A model generated the notes under the pieces. The model was not told the DNA's origin and made no database searches. It was given only the letters and a program-made list of their open reading frames with translations. A stretch of DNA of 64,000 nucleotides, taken from contig JARLJR010000124.1 of NCBI GenBank assembly GCA_031291095.1, positions 1 through 64,000 of the forward strand, read 5' to 3'. Of this stretch, positions 8,804-19,900 are shown in pieces. How positions within the stretch are numbered: position 1 is the stretch's first letter; the number at the start of each line of letters is the position of its first letter. Source of the stretch: Legionella sp. (GTDB lineage Bacteria > Pseudomonadota > Gammaproteobacteria > Legionellales > Legionellaceae). A program made the translations under genes and the position numbers.

Positions 8804-10279
8804 ATGGGAGCTTCAAAAAAGGACGACAAGTCATTACCCTATACCTTGTTTCCAGTAAAACAAGCTAATGGTAGGATTTCATACTATTGCAGTGATTTCA
8901 GTGAAGAATTAGGCCATCAAGTCTATAAGGGATATCCCTGCACCCTAACCCCGCCGCTCCCGTCTGGCTTAACGCCAACACGCCTGGAAAAAGAACAATT
9001 AGTTATTCAGAGAGAAAAGCCTGTAGCAATCAAAGTCTATGATGGGGAGCAGCAACCTTCCCCCTATCAATATTATGCTTCTGAAATTGCCGTTTTAAAT
9101 ATTGAGGATCGCGATGTGCTCATTATGGATTACATCGAAGGATTCCATATTGCTCCAGAATTGAATGATAACTCCCCAATAAAGCAATTAAGCTTTTTTC
9201 AAGCTGTGGATCTTGCATGGCAGTTAATCCTAGGTCTTAATCATCTGCATTATAATAACCTTAGTGGTTCACCCATCGTGCACGGAGACATTACGGGTAA
9301 TAATGTCAAAATAAGAGTCAACGAACAGCTAATCGATGGAAGAGAAATACGTAAAATGGATGCCTTATATCTGGATTTGGATTTTGCCAAACGGATAACG
9401 GGCACTTATCAAGCTCCTCAGGGGACCCCAGAGCATCTCGCACTTGAAGTTCTTGATGGTATCTATTCCGAAGCCAGTGATTTTTTTGCCTTAACGCCTC
9501 TATTATTGAGCCTTTTTGGTGCTCATAATCCTTTTCAAGCTATTATTGAATTCCGAAACAGCCATGAGTCTATGGAGAAAGCTGAATTAATAAAAAAATT
9601 TCGTGATATTCCTTTTTGCACTGAAGGACTATTTTCTCATTTTACTAAGAAACCGGAGCCTGGTGTCCTTGCGTTACTGGAACGTTTTATTATACAAATG
9701 GGATCTAAGGAGCATAAAAATCGCCCGTTATCGGATGCTATCCTTGAGTTTTTTACGGCATTAAGGCAATTATGTCTAACTAATCCTTCAGATAAAGAGC
9801 ATGATTTTTATCTATTACGTTTAGACATTGCAGCCCAAAACGAGAATTGGCTTGCAAAACCTCAATTCTTCCAACGGTTTTTAAACTTAGAATATAATAT
9901 ACAAGATCGACTCATTGGATTAATGAACTCGAGCATCAATCTTTTATTATATCGACGTGTTCAAGAACATAATGCAGCGCCCGAACTGATCGAGCGGTTG
10001 AGAACTAGTCTTGCGGAACATTTAAGTGAAAAAAGCCGTTTATTACAGCCCCCTTCCCGACTCAAATCGATATTCTTCTCTTCGGTGACTCAAGGCGACA
10101 TCCAATGGTTACTTAATTGTTATAAACATAATGAGTACGATACGTTTAATGCACCCGCGAATGAAAAATTAAAATCTAAACTTCTACATTGCACGGAACT
10201 AAGCATTGCGCCTTTTATTTCTGCTTTAGTTGAAGGAATCAAAAGACCTCCAGAGCCTATGTTAATTATGCCGTCCTGA
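8804..10279 (+). CDS. Eukaryotic-like protein kinase (LegK-type)
   Basis: 491 residues. The catalytic core occupies about residues 60-280: VAIK with the ATP-anchoring K77, catalytic loop HGDITGNN (D162, N167), metal-binding DFA in place of DFG (D193), GTPEHLA as the APE-like motif, and SDFFAL corresponding to the conserved helix F Asp. The remaining roughly 200 residues are helical and unrecognised. No transmembrane segment is seen. Legionella translocates several Ser/Thr kinases of this general type, so a secreted effector is likely, but I cannot assign it to a named LegK. An AAGG site precedes ATG 8804. The DFA variant occurs in some active kinases, so activity is plausible. It is divergent from the giant effector pair. 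Confidence 0.85.
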   Translation: MGASKKDDKSLPYTLFPVKQANGRISYYCSDFSEELGHQVYKGYPCTLTPPLPSGLTPTRLEKEQLVIQREKPVAIKVYDGEQQPSPYQYYASEIAVLNIEDRDVLIMDYIEGFHIAPELNDNSPIKQLSFFQAVDLAWQLILGLNHLHYNNLSGSPIVHGDITGNNVKIRVNEQLIDGREIRKMDALYLDLDFAKRITGTYQAPQGTPEHLALEVLDGIYSEASDFFALTPLLLSLFGAHNPFQAIIEFRNSHESMEKAELIKKFRDIPFCTEGLFSHFTKKPEPGVLALLERFIIQMGSKEHKNRPLSDAILEFFTALRQLCLTNPSDKEHDFYLLRLDIAAQNENWLAKPQFFQRFLNLEYNIQDRLIGLMNSSINLLLYRRVQEHNAAPELIERLRTSLAEHLSEKSRLLQPPSRLKSIFFSSVTQGDIQWLLNCYKHNEYDTFNAPANEKLKSKLLHCTELSIAPFISALVEGIKRPPEPMLIMPS

Positions 10280-10368
10280 AAAATAAAATCAGTACTATTT
10301 TATGCCATAATGAGAGAAGAGAAGGATTCTTATCTCCTCAATAATCAACGAAAAGGATGTCATTCACC

Positions 10369-11382
10369 ATGGCTGAAAAACTAATTGATTTAGCACTACA
10401 AGGTGGTGGGGCTCATGGTGCGTATACATGGGGCGTATTAGATCGTTTACTCGAAGAGGAAAATCTGCGAATCGATGGTATTTCAGGTACCTCTGCGGGT
10501 GCAATGAATGCAGTAGTTCTTGCGGATGGGTACAGCAAAGGTGGTGCTCAAGGAGCACGTGATGCACTAGAGGCATTCTGGAAACAGGTCTCCGATGCGG
10601 CTCGTTTTAGTTTCTTACAACGAAGTCCCCTTGATGTGATGTTGGGGAAATGGTCCCTGGATCATACTCCGTTTTTTATCACCATGGATATTCTCTCCAG
10701 ATTGTTTTCTCCTTATGATCTTAATCCATTAGGGATTAACCCACTGTGTGACATTTTAACTAAATCCATTGATTTTAAACAACTATCAAAAAGTTCAATA
10801 AAATTATTTATTACGGCGACTAATGTAAGTACCGGCAGAGGAAGAGTCTTTCGCAATAACGAAATTACACCAGAGGTTCTTCTTGCATCAGCTTGCCTCC
10901 CTACTATTTTCAAAGCGGTAGAAATCAATGGTGAACACTACTGGGATGGTGGCTATTCAGGAAATCCAACAATTACGCCGCTCATACGTGAATGCAAATC
11001 CCAAGATACCATTTTGGTGCAAATAAACCCCGTCACTCGACCTGATTTTCCTCAATCAGCAAGAGATATTCTCAATCGTCTGAACGAAGTTTCATTCAAT
11101 GCTGTATTACTCAAGGAGCTTCGCATGATTGCCCTATTACGGCAACTGGCAATTCCTGCAGATTGCGAAGGGGGAAAATGGGCGGGTATGCGGATACACC
11201 GTGTGAACAGTGACATTATGGTTGAACTTGGTTATTCGTCCAAGCTTAATGCGGAATGGGACTTTTTGCTCATGTTGCGAGATGAAGGACGTCGTTCGGC
11301 AGAAGAGTTTCTTACAAACCATGCTGCAGATCTCGGGAAGCGCTCCTCATTTGACCTCGATGAGTTGCTTGAAGGAGTATAG
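10369..11382 (+). CDS. Patatin-like phospholipase
   Basis: 337 residues. The patatin catalytic dyad is intact: oxyanion loop GGGAHGAY at 12-19, nucleophile elbow GTSAG with S42, and DGG with D193. Such enzymes hydrolyse phospholipid acyl chains, and Legionella has several, some injected into host cells. The protein has no signal peptide. ATG 10369 (MAEKL) is preferred to ATG 10357, because the AAAAGG ribosome site directly abuts the earlier ATG. It follows the kinase by 89 bp in the same direction. A second, longer patatin gene lies at 55995-57197. Confidence 0.88.
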   Translation: MAEKLIDLALQGGGAHGAYTWGVLDRLLEEENLRIDGISGTSAGAMNAVVLADGYSKGGAQGARDALEAFWKQVSDAARFSFLQRSPLDVMLGKWSLDHTPFFITMDILSRLFSPYDLNPLGINPLCDILTKSIDFKQLSKSSIKLFITATNVSTGRGRVFRNNEITPEVLLASACLPTIFKAVEINGEHYWDGGYSGNPTITPLIRECKSQDTILVQINPVTRPDFPQSARDILNRLNEVSFNAVLLKELRMIALLRQLAIPADCEGGKWAGMRIHRVNSDIMVELGYSSKLNAEWDFLLMLRDEGRRSAEEFLTNHAADLGKRSSFDLDELLEGV

Positions 11383-11490
11383 CCAGGAGTACTCGGAATT
11401 TTAATCGGTCTCGCACTCTATTCATCGTTTTCGCGTTTCGGGTTGGTTATTTTACTGGGAGCTTAATTTGGTTCATTTTGAGAAATGTGA

Positions 11491-12336
11491 ATGAAAATTG
11501 TTATAATTTTAAAATTAAGCTTAATAAATGAGGTTCTTAAAAGTTGGCGAAAGGATCGAATCTCGAGCCTTGCTGCAGCCCTTGCTTATTATACTTTATT
11601 TTCACTAGCACCACTTTTATTAATTTGTATATCAATAACCGGGGCTTTATTTGGTGAAGAAGCTGCTCGTGGGCAAATATTTGGGCAACTCAATTCCTTT
11701 TTAGGAGAGCAGACGGCTTTACAAATCCAAGAAATGATACAAAATGTCAATCAGCCTTCTACTGCGTTAATAGCCCGGATTTTCGGTATTCTCCTTTTAT
11801 TATTAAGTGCATCACGAGCTTTTGGTGCAATTCAAGAAGGATTAAATATTATCTGGGGCGTGCAGCCTTCTCCGAATAGGACTTGGTTTGATGCACTTAA
11901 ACAACGTTTTTTTCCGTTTACGATGGTATTCATTTCTGCTTTATTATTGTTTGCCTCCTTAGCGGTAAGCGCTTTTTTGGCTATTTTAAGCAGTCATATG
12001 ACCTACTTTATGGGAGTAAATATCTATCTTGAACTCATCGTTAGTTATATTTGTTCATTTTTATTCGTGACTCTATTATTTGCGCTAATGTTTAAAAACT
12101 TACCTGGTGTTGCGCTTCGATGGAATAATATTTGGGTAGGATCCTTAATTACTGCCTTAATGTTTCATTTGGGAATAATACTCATTGGTTTTTACCTAAA
12201 TAAAGCTCATCTTGATTCGGCCTTTGGAGCAGCAAGCTCAATCATTGTCCTTTTACTATGGGTTCATTATTCGGCACAAATTTTCTTTATTGGCGCTGAA
12301 ATAACCAAGATTTATGCCGAGGAAAAAACAGGTTGA
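11491..12336 (+). CDS. YihY/BrkB family inner-membrane protein
   Basis: 281 residues with about six hydrophobic segments. The N-terminal SSLAAALAYYTLFSLAPLL stretch is the hallmark of the YihY/BrkB (former ribonuclease BN) family, followed by typical WGV and LLLLWVHYSAQIFFIGAE blocks. The molecular function of the family is not settled, and the old RNase BN assignment was an error. The length is normal for the family. It ends 5 bp before the convergent monooxygenase gene, so transcription from both sides meets here. Confidence 0.9.
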   Translation: MKIVIILKLSLINEVLKSWRKDRISSLAAALAYYTLFSLAPLLLICISITGALFGEEAARGQIFGQLNSFLGEQTALQIQEMIQNVNQPSTALIARIFGILLLLLSASRAFGAIQEGLNIIWGVQPSPNRTWFDALKQRFFPFTMVFISALLLFASLAVSAFLAILSSHMTYFMGVNIYLELIVSYICSFLFVTLLFALMFKNLPGVALRWNNIWVGSLITALMFHLGIILIGFYLNKAHLDSAFGAASSIIVLLLWVHYSAQIFFIGAEITKIYAEEKTG

Positions 12337-12341
12337 ACTCC

Positions 12342-13886
12342 CTATCCTCTCAAGTCAGGATCTTCTTTACTAAATGAGAATTTATGTAATTTAAAATTAA
12401 AATACATATCTAATTTAGTGAGAACTCTTGGAAGTGGTGACATTAAATGCCCTGAACGTCGTTCTGTAGCAGTTTGAATTGTTTTATACGTTTTTTCTTC
12501 ATCGGGTGTCAGCATGGATGGCATAATATATCTCAATGAATGACACGAGGGACTGAAAACGACACTATGCTTATTAAGAAAGTTCATTACTAAAGTATTC
12601 ATTTTTACTGCGCGTTCAATTTCTTCATCCCCAAGCCTGAATTCATGATAATCATGTTGATGCATATGCTCTATAAGCTTGATTAAATAGGGGATATTGT
12701 CCTCTACAATGCGAGGAGGTACTGAGAAAAATGGACCGCCTGCTGCGGGTAGAAAGAAATTAGGTATATTTCCAAACATATTCCACCGGTAATCCATTAC
12801 TAGTCCTATAGGTACTAGTTTACCGTCAATAAAAACAGGGTGATTTATTTGTCCTATTTCAAAACCGATGGCAAGAATAACCACATCAGCTTCCCACAAT
12901 TGCCCATTTGCCAAGACGCCCTTTTCATTAAAACCACTAATACCATTGGTATTTGATACGTCAACAACGTTGATTTGTTTGTTTTTAACGCAATCCATAA
13001 ATCCTAAATAATCGAAGGCTCTTCTTGTACAATGAATTGGTTGAGAAATGGGGGGAACAGCGGCTGGAGGTAACCTACCTCCTCTAATAAAATATTCTTT
13101 AATCCAAAGAGGCCATCTTAACATAAACTCCAACTGACGGATTCCATCAAAAAGAGTATATAAATCATTACGAAGCTCAAATAAACGTCTGTAAAAATTA
13201 TAGGTCAAACGACTTTTTGGAGCTAGTTTTCGTTTATATTTAAAAACGTAGGGTACGGTTTTTCTAAAGACAGTCACGCTTTGTGCTGCGTCGACAATAC
13301 TAGGGGCCAGTTGGATTGTAGTCGCACCCATACCAATAATTGCAACACGCTTATCTTTAAAAAAATCAAGCTCAGGCCCGAGTTTGGATGAATGAATAAT
13401 CGTCCCGTTAAATAATTCCTCCCCTGGAAAAGTAACTGTCTTTGGTATGTTAATACCCGCGATTGCATGTACTATAAATCGGGCTTTATAAATCCCTTGA
13501 TTTGTTTTAACTCGCCATTTCTTTTCTTTAGAACAATATTCTAGCGCCTTAACTTGGCAATTAAATTTAATATTGTTTCGACCAACATGTTGTTTGGAAA
13601 ATTCAATGCAATATTCAAATAACTCATCACGTGTTGCATATTTATATTTTGTATTTCCTGGAGCAAAGGTTGGGAGATAAGTCATCACTTCAGTATCGGT
13701 ACCCGCACCAGGATAATTCGTCCATCGCCACGTGCCCCCTACTTCATCAGAGGCTTCAAGAATTAAAAAATCTAAATTACGCTTTCTCAGTAGCGCTCCT
13801 GAAGTCATTCCGGAAAGACCGGCTCCAATAATGATTGTTTCTCGTTCTTCTATAAGATTGTCCATTACAGGCTTACTCTCAATCAT
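12342..13886 (-). CDS. Flavin-dependent monooxygenase (FMO / Baeyer-Villiger type)
   Basis: 514 residues. The first Rossmann motif GAGLSG binds FAD, and GTWRWTNYPGAGTD is the family block typical of Baeyer-Villiger-like enzymes. FPGEELFNGTIIHS is a variant of the FxGxxxHxxxW fingerprint in which the final Trp/Pro is not conserved. The second Rossmann motif IGMGATTIQL binds NADPH. The gene lies 77 bp downstream of the polyketide synthase on the same strand, so a tailoring oxidation of its product is likely (inference). GTG 13922 and ATG 13919 lie in frame upstream, but ATG 13886 has a clear GGGAGA ribosome site. A lipid- or ketone-oxidising role unrelated to the synthase is the alternative. 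Confidence 0.85.
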   Translation of the reverse strand: MIESKPVMDNLIEERETIIIGAGLSGMTSGALLRKRNLDFLILEASDEVGGTWRWTNYPGAGTDTEVMTYLPTFAPGNTKYKYATRDELFEYCIEFSKQHVGRNNIKFNCQVKALEYCSKEKKWRVKTNQGIYKARFIVHAIAGINIPKTVTFPGEELFNGTIIHSSKLGPELDFFKDKRVAIIGMGATTIQLAPSIVDAAQSVTVFRKTVPYVFKYKRKLAPKSRLTYNFYRRLFELRNDLYTLFDGIRQLEFMLRWPLWIKEYFIRGGRLPPAAVPPISQPIHCTRRAFDYLGFMDCVKNKQINVVDVSNTNGISGFNEKGVLANGQLWEADVVILAIGFEIGQINHPVFIDGKLVPIGLVMDYRWNMFGNIPNFFLPAAGGPFFSVPPRIVEDNIPYLIKLIEHMHQHDYHEFRLGDEEIERAVKMNTLVMNFLNKHSVVFSPSCHSLRYIMPSMLTPDEEKTYKTIQTATERRSGHLMSPLPRVLTKLDMYFNFKLHKFSFSKEDPDLRG

Positions 13887-13963
13887 ATTTAATCTCCCGT
13901 TGAGACGGATTTCGTGCATCACTCGAATCTCAAGCTACAAAATAACTTACTGATTTTTCTTCA

Positions 13964-16900
13964 TTATTGATTTTGTTTTATTCTCCAACGTGATTTCACT
14001 TTGATTGTTTTATTCTCAATCTCTAGTTCATAGTTCATATATAGTTCATTCTTTTTGATCACATAAGAACTTAAAAACCGTGAATCGAATGAAGTTGGTG
14101 AAAGTACATTACAAAGCATAACGCCATCCTGATTGCTCATTTTGCAAGTACCGAATAAATTTCGATTCGAATAGTACGCAGTAAGCAACTCTTCATTGCT
14201 TGCTAAATAGATATTAGTATCTTTAAATTCTTGTCGATTTTTTTGAGCTATTTGCATTGAAAAATAAGCGGTATCCGTGATAAGCATTTGCCCTATCGGC
14301 TCACTCCCTAAAACTGCTTCATCATTCTCATAATAATTAATGAGATCCCAGCAGCCAACTAATGGAGACTGCGGCTGTTTATCATTATTAGTAGCGTTCC
14401 AAACGAGTTGTTGATAGAGCTCATGTCTTTGTTTTTTTAGTGTTTTAGGAAGTGTCGTTAAGGTTAAATTACCATGCTCTAAGTGATAATAACGCGACAA
14501 TATATCATCAGTATAATTAGGTATGCTTGAACTCTTGATGTGATGATGAACTTCACTTGAGTTCATCACGAAGCGCCCACAATAAGCCATGTGATTCATC
14601 ATAAACTCAATGATTCGTTTATTCTCATTTGCCGACAAAGATTTTAAACTCTTTTCTGCTTGAGCATTCCATAAATGAACCGCCATAGAGTGTGTCGGCT
14701 GATCATAAATAATATAACCTTTAGGCTCTATACCGAGTGGGTAGGTATTATTTTGACTAGAGCCTTGGATATACTCCTTCAATTGATATACCTTTAACTC
14801 AACACCCTGTGGTGTATTCGTCTCTCGAAATACTTCCTCAATTGTATTAAATACTTCTTGCGGTGGATTGGTAAAAAACAGATGAGTGCCCTCTATTTCA
14901 AGATAGGTGAAATAATCGGTTGTGTACTTACTCCACGCTGAAACAAAGCTTGCATCTCGTACCAGCACATCATTATTTGCTTGTATTGCAACAATAGGAG
15001 TTGATATCGTAGCGCTGTCATTATATGAATAATCGATTATTGCTTGGGCATCTCGGCTAATTTCATCAGGAGAAACCGTGGTTAATCCCATAGCACCAGG
15101 GGGCAGATAATGCCCTAAAGTCAGCAACTCCACCACATCAACACCAGCTCCCGTCACCATTTGATTAAAAGGAAAGACATATTCGACTCGTTCAAATTGC
15201 ATGGGTGGCACAAGAGATGAAATTATCAGTGTTTCAGGACGTAAAGGAGTATGATGCTCTAAATAGGCCGCTAATTCATAAGCAACCATGCCACCTAATG
15301 AATGCCCATAAATAATAAATGGCCTCTTACAATGCGCTTTAAGCTCTGTTGCCATCGCTTTAATCATGTCGCGCCAGCTGCCTTGATACTGATATCCCAG
15401 ATAAACAATCTCAATATTATTGGCGAGTCTTGCGGGCCATTTTGAATAGGCATCTGCCCCAAAACCAAGTGGAGATATAATAAAAAGTTGATAGTCGACA
15501 TTCTCTGGTTTGTTTAATAGCTGGCTTTCACGGCGGTCATATACTTGCTCTTGTATTGTCGTCCCATGTGCAGCAATTGCGGTTTCTATCAAATCAGAAA
15601 TAGCATTAAGATCATCACTACTCTGGAGCGCTATAAAATCCATCGCAACGCCGAGATCTTTCTCAATACGAGCTTGCAATTGCATTAACATAATCGAGTC
15701 TAATCCTAAGTTTTGAACGGAGTTTTTGGCTCGTAAAAACTCAAAAGAAGCTCCAGAAATTTTATTCATGGTAATTACAAGATAGTTCAGGATTAAATGT
15801 TTTTTATCTAATGCCGTTGATTGCTTAATAAGCATTCCTAAAGTTTGAAAAGACACCTCATTAGCAGTGGTTTCTTGAGGTTTAAACGTATTTTTTGTAT
15901 TCTTTTTATTCTCAGAAACCCAATATTGTTGCGTATCAAAGCAATAGGTTGGTAAGTTTATCTTCCTTAGGGCCTTAACATAAGGTTTATAATATTCGTT
16001 CCAATCAATGGAATGGCCGGCCAAGTACTTATTGACTAAAACATTGGGATCTTGTGAAACAATAATCCCATCAGTTAAAGAAACCTCGATACTATTTAAT
16101 TTATGAGATTGTAATTGAACTAATAAGTTGTCTTTATTTTTAACAATCAAGGCCAGACGATGAGTAAAGTGAGCTCGTCCCATCGCTGCTGTAAAACAAA
16201 TGTCTTCGATGCATTCATTACTGTGATCCAAATAATAAAGATACGATTTAACCAAATCATCGAGTGATTTTTTAGTTTTCGCGGATAAAATAAATACATG
16301 TGTTGCTGGAAGCTCTATTGCTTTATGTTGCTTTATGGATTGTAGTGGAGCCTCTTCTAAAATGACATGTGCATTGGTGCCACTAAATCCAAAAGAACTT
16401 ACCGCGGCACGTCTCGGGGTCTCTTTTGTTTTCCAGTCTGTTGTTTCAGTTACGATTTCAGCAGGAAAATTAAGGCTAATGTTTGAATTTAACTGAGTAA
16501 AATTTAAATGCCCGGGTATTTTATTATTTTTTAAAGCCAGGACCACTTTGATTAAACCAGCTATACCTGCAGCAGATTCCAAGTGTCCAATATTTGTTTT
16601 TACTGAACCGATCATTAGAGGAGCCTCTTGCGCTCTATTTTTACCATAGACTTGCCCTAATGCATGTACTTCAATAGGATCACCAAGACGTGTTCCAGTA
16701 CCATGACATTCTAGATAATCAATGTCTTCTGGGTTTAAATTCGAAAGCTCCAATACCCGCGTTAACAAACGTTTTTGGGCAACACCACTAGGAACGGTAA
16801 GACCACTGGATGCTCCATCCTGATTAATCGCTGAAGCTTTAACCACCGCCCAAATGGGATCATTATCGCGTAATGCATCAGATAGTCGTTTGAGAACAAC

Positions 16901-19900
16901 CATTCCACAACCTTCACCACGAACATATCCATCCGCTTTTTCATCAAAAGTCTTACATTTACCATCAGGGGCTAACATCCCGGCTTTTGAGAAAATAATT
17001 GACAGTGTAGGCGATAGCAACACATTGACTCCACCTACCAGTACACAACTACATTCACCACTTCGTAATCGTGCACAAGCCTCATTTAAAGCAACTAAAG
17101 AAGAGGAGCATGCCGTATCAATCGCGAGATTAGGACCTTGTAACCCTAGCAAATAAGAGATTCGACCGCTTGCGGTGCTTAATGCATTGCCTGTCCCAAT
17201 GTACGCATTAATTTCATTTAAATGCTCATTTTGTTGAATCAACTCGCCATAGTCATTGGTTGAGATTCCAATAAAGACCCCTGTATCACTGCCATTAAGG
17301 CTGTGTGGAGAAATGCCTGCCGATTCCAAAGCAAGCCAGGCATGTTTCAGAAGTAAACGATGCTGAGGATCCAGATAAGTTGCTTCCTTAGGGCTTATTG
17401 AGAAAAAATTAGCATCGAACTGTTCAATGTCTTTAATAAATCCACCACGACGAGTTATCATTTTGCCATAGGCTTCTTGATTGGTATCATAGAAGTCATC
17501 AATATTCCAGCGCGAGCTAGGCACGTCACTGACTGACTCTTGAGCATTGAGAAGTAATTGCCAAAACTCATCAAGATTACCTGCCCCAGGAAACTCACCA
17601 CTTACACCAATAATCGCAATTTCTTCGTCCTGTATGCTGGTGTTTTGCTTAGGTGTTATTGCCGTAGTTTTTTTAGGTGCAAAACTTTGCAGCAAATAAT
17701 TCACCATTTGTTTCACATTGGGGTAATCAAAAGTAATCGTATTACTCAGTGTCAGGGCATCGCCAATCTTGGATTGCAGAATGTTTTTCAGTTCAATAGC
17801 AACCAGCGAGTCCACACCCATCTCAAAAAAACCTTGATTGATGTCAATGTCATTAGGATCTGGAATTCTTAATGCCTGAGCTAATACTTCTTTGATTTTG
17901 TCGGTAAGCACCTGCTCATAGCGTTCTTGTGGAGAGGCTTCAAGTAACAACTGCCACTCGCTTTGCACCGTGGTTTTATTAACAACCACCAAATGTTCTA
18001 AATAAGGATTATTCGATACAGATATTTTGGACCAGTCCACGTCCATAATTCCAACTTGTCCCTGATGAGTATTGGAGAGCGTGGCATATAGAGCCTCTAA
18101 GCCTTGATGAATATTTATTGCTCTTACTCCCTGGGAAAGATGAACCGCATTAAGATCTGATGCCATACCAATATTGGCAAAAGGTCCTAAATTAATGCTT
18201 ACTGCGGGGAGTCCTTGATTACATCGTTGTATTGCTAATCCGTCCATAAACGCATTAGCAGTTGCATAGTTCGTTTGGCCTGCATTTCCAATCAAGGAGA
18301 CGATGGATGAAAATAAAACAAAACAATCTAAATCTAACTCTTTGCTCAGTTCATGTAAATGGATACTTCCCGTAATTTTAGGAGCGAATACGCTATGAAA
18401 ATCCTCATCACTTAAATTGGTTAATAAACCATCATGAATCATACCCGCAGCATGAAAGATTCCTTTTAAGGGATATTTACTTTTAGCAATTGCAACAAAA
18501 AGATTATTCATATCCCCTTGATTGGCTACATCAGCTGTATAATGCGTAATCAATACTCCTTGCGCATTTTGCGCTTCCATCCATTGGTTCATCGCTTTCG
18601 AAGGCTTATGGCGACTTGTTAAAGCCAAGTGAACAGCCCCTTTAGTAATTAAATATTTAGCCAGCGCCAATCCGATGCCACCTGTTCCTCCTGTAATTAA
18701 ATAGGTAGCCTCAGGCTTTAATGAAAAAGGAGTATGATGAGGTTCGGTATACTCTTTCATCATTAATAAGCGAGGAATATAGATTTGCTGACGAACAATC
18801 ACTTGTGGCTCAGGTAACGCTCCTTCACGAATGATATCTAGTAGGTTACTGATATTCTCGGTCCCCTTTATATCGATTAGATAACAGGGAAACTCTCTTG
18901 CCTCTTGCTGCAAAGATCGCCAAAAACCTAAGGCCAGAGTATGATTTGGATTGATTTCATCCTCATGAGAAACACTAAACGCAGAGCGGGTTACTAAAGT
19001 AAAGCTTAAGGGTTTGTGAATGAATAATTGTTTTGCCAAAGAGACTAAAGTCGAAAAATTATCTTCATATATAAATACTACGTGTTTGTTATTTAGCTCC
19101 TGATAATGATTCGTCTTGACGTACGCACTTAATAAAGCCACCTCAGTATTGTTGTTGGCATAAACGATTATTGCCTCGTTTTTGGTTTTTTGTACTTTAG
19201 GTAAGGTGTATATTTGATAATTTTGAACGTAATGACTTAATTGACCCTTTTGAGAAAGAATATTTTTTAGTGTGTCTTGTGTTACCGCAGAAACCACAAA
19301 ATCTTCAATTTCTGCCAACAGCATCCCATGATTATCTGTTATTTTAACGTCAACGATCGCTGACTGAGCATCTTGATTTGTCAACGTAACTTTAGCCCAA
19401 AGGAGTCCCTCTGCTTTTTGATACCAATTCATACACGCGATACGTGTAGGAATATAAGTTACAGTAGGTTCTTGATGAAAAACCAATGCAACTGCCTCAA
19501 GCACTCCATCAAATAACGATGGATGAAAATAATATCCGTTAGTAGTTAAAGTATCATTTTTAATAGCAACTAAAGCTACTCCTTGACCTACAAAAGCTTC
19601 TTTTATACGTTCTCTTTGACTGACGTCTATTACATCAAGAGTAGCTTGTAACCTGGCTAAGTCCGTCACTTTTCGATCGGGGTTGGGTAAGTGCTCCACC
19701 GTAAAATCAGCTTGACGAACCCAGTCAGATTTTTGTTCATGATGGGCATAAATGACGCCCCTATAAGCTCCTTCACTAATAGGATCTAAGGTGTACTCAC
19801 AATCCACTACAGTTTCTAAAGTCAGAGGAGCCAGTAATAAAACATCCTTTAAAGAGAGCGGATTTTCCCCCAGCAGATTTACTCCACAAGCTAATGCGCC

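Noticed and set aside
13631-13953. Plus-strand frames antisense to the monooxygenase
   Set aside because: They fall opposite conserved FAD-binding codons and have no domain or ribosome site.
17558-17872. 104-codon plus-strand frame inside the polyketide synthase
   Set aside because: It is antisense to the ACP2/KS2 region with no independent support.
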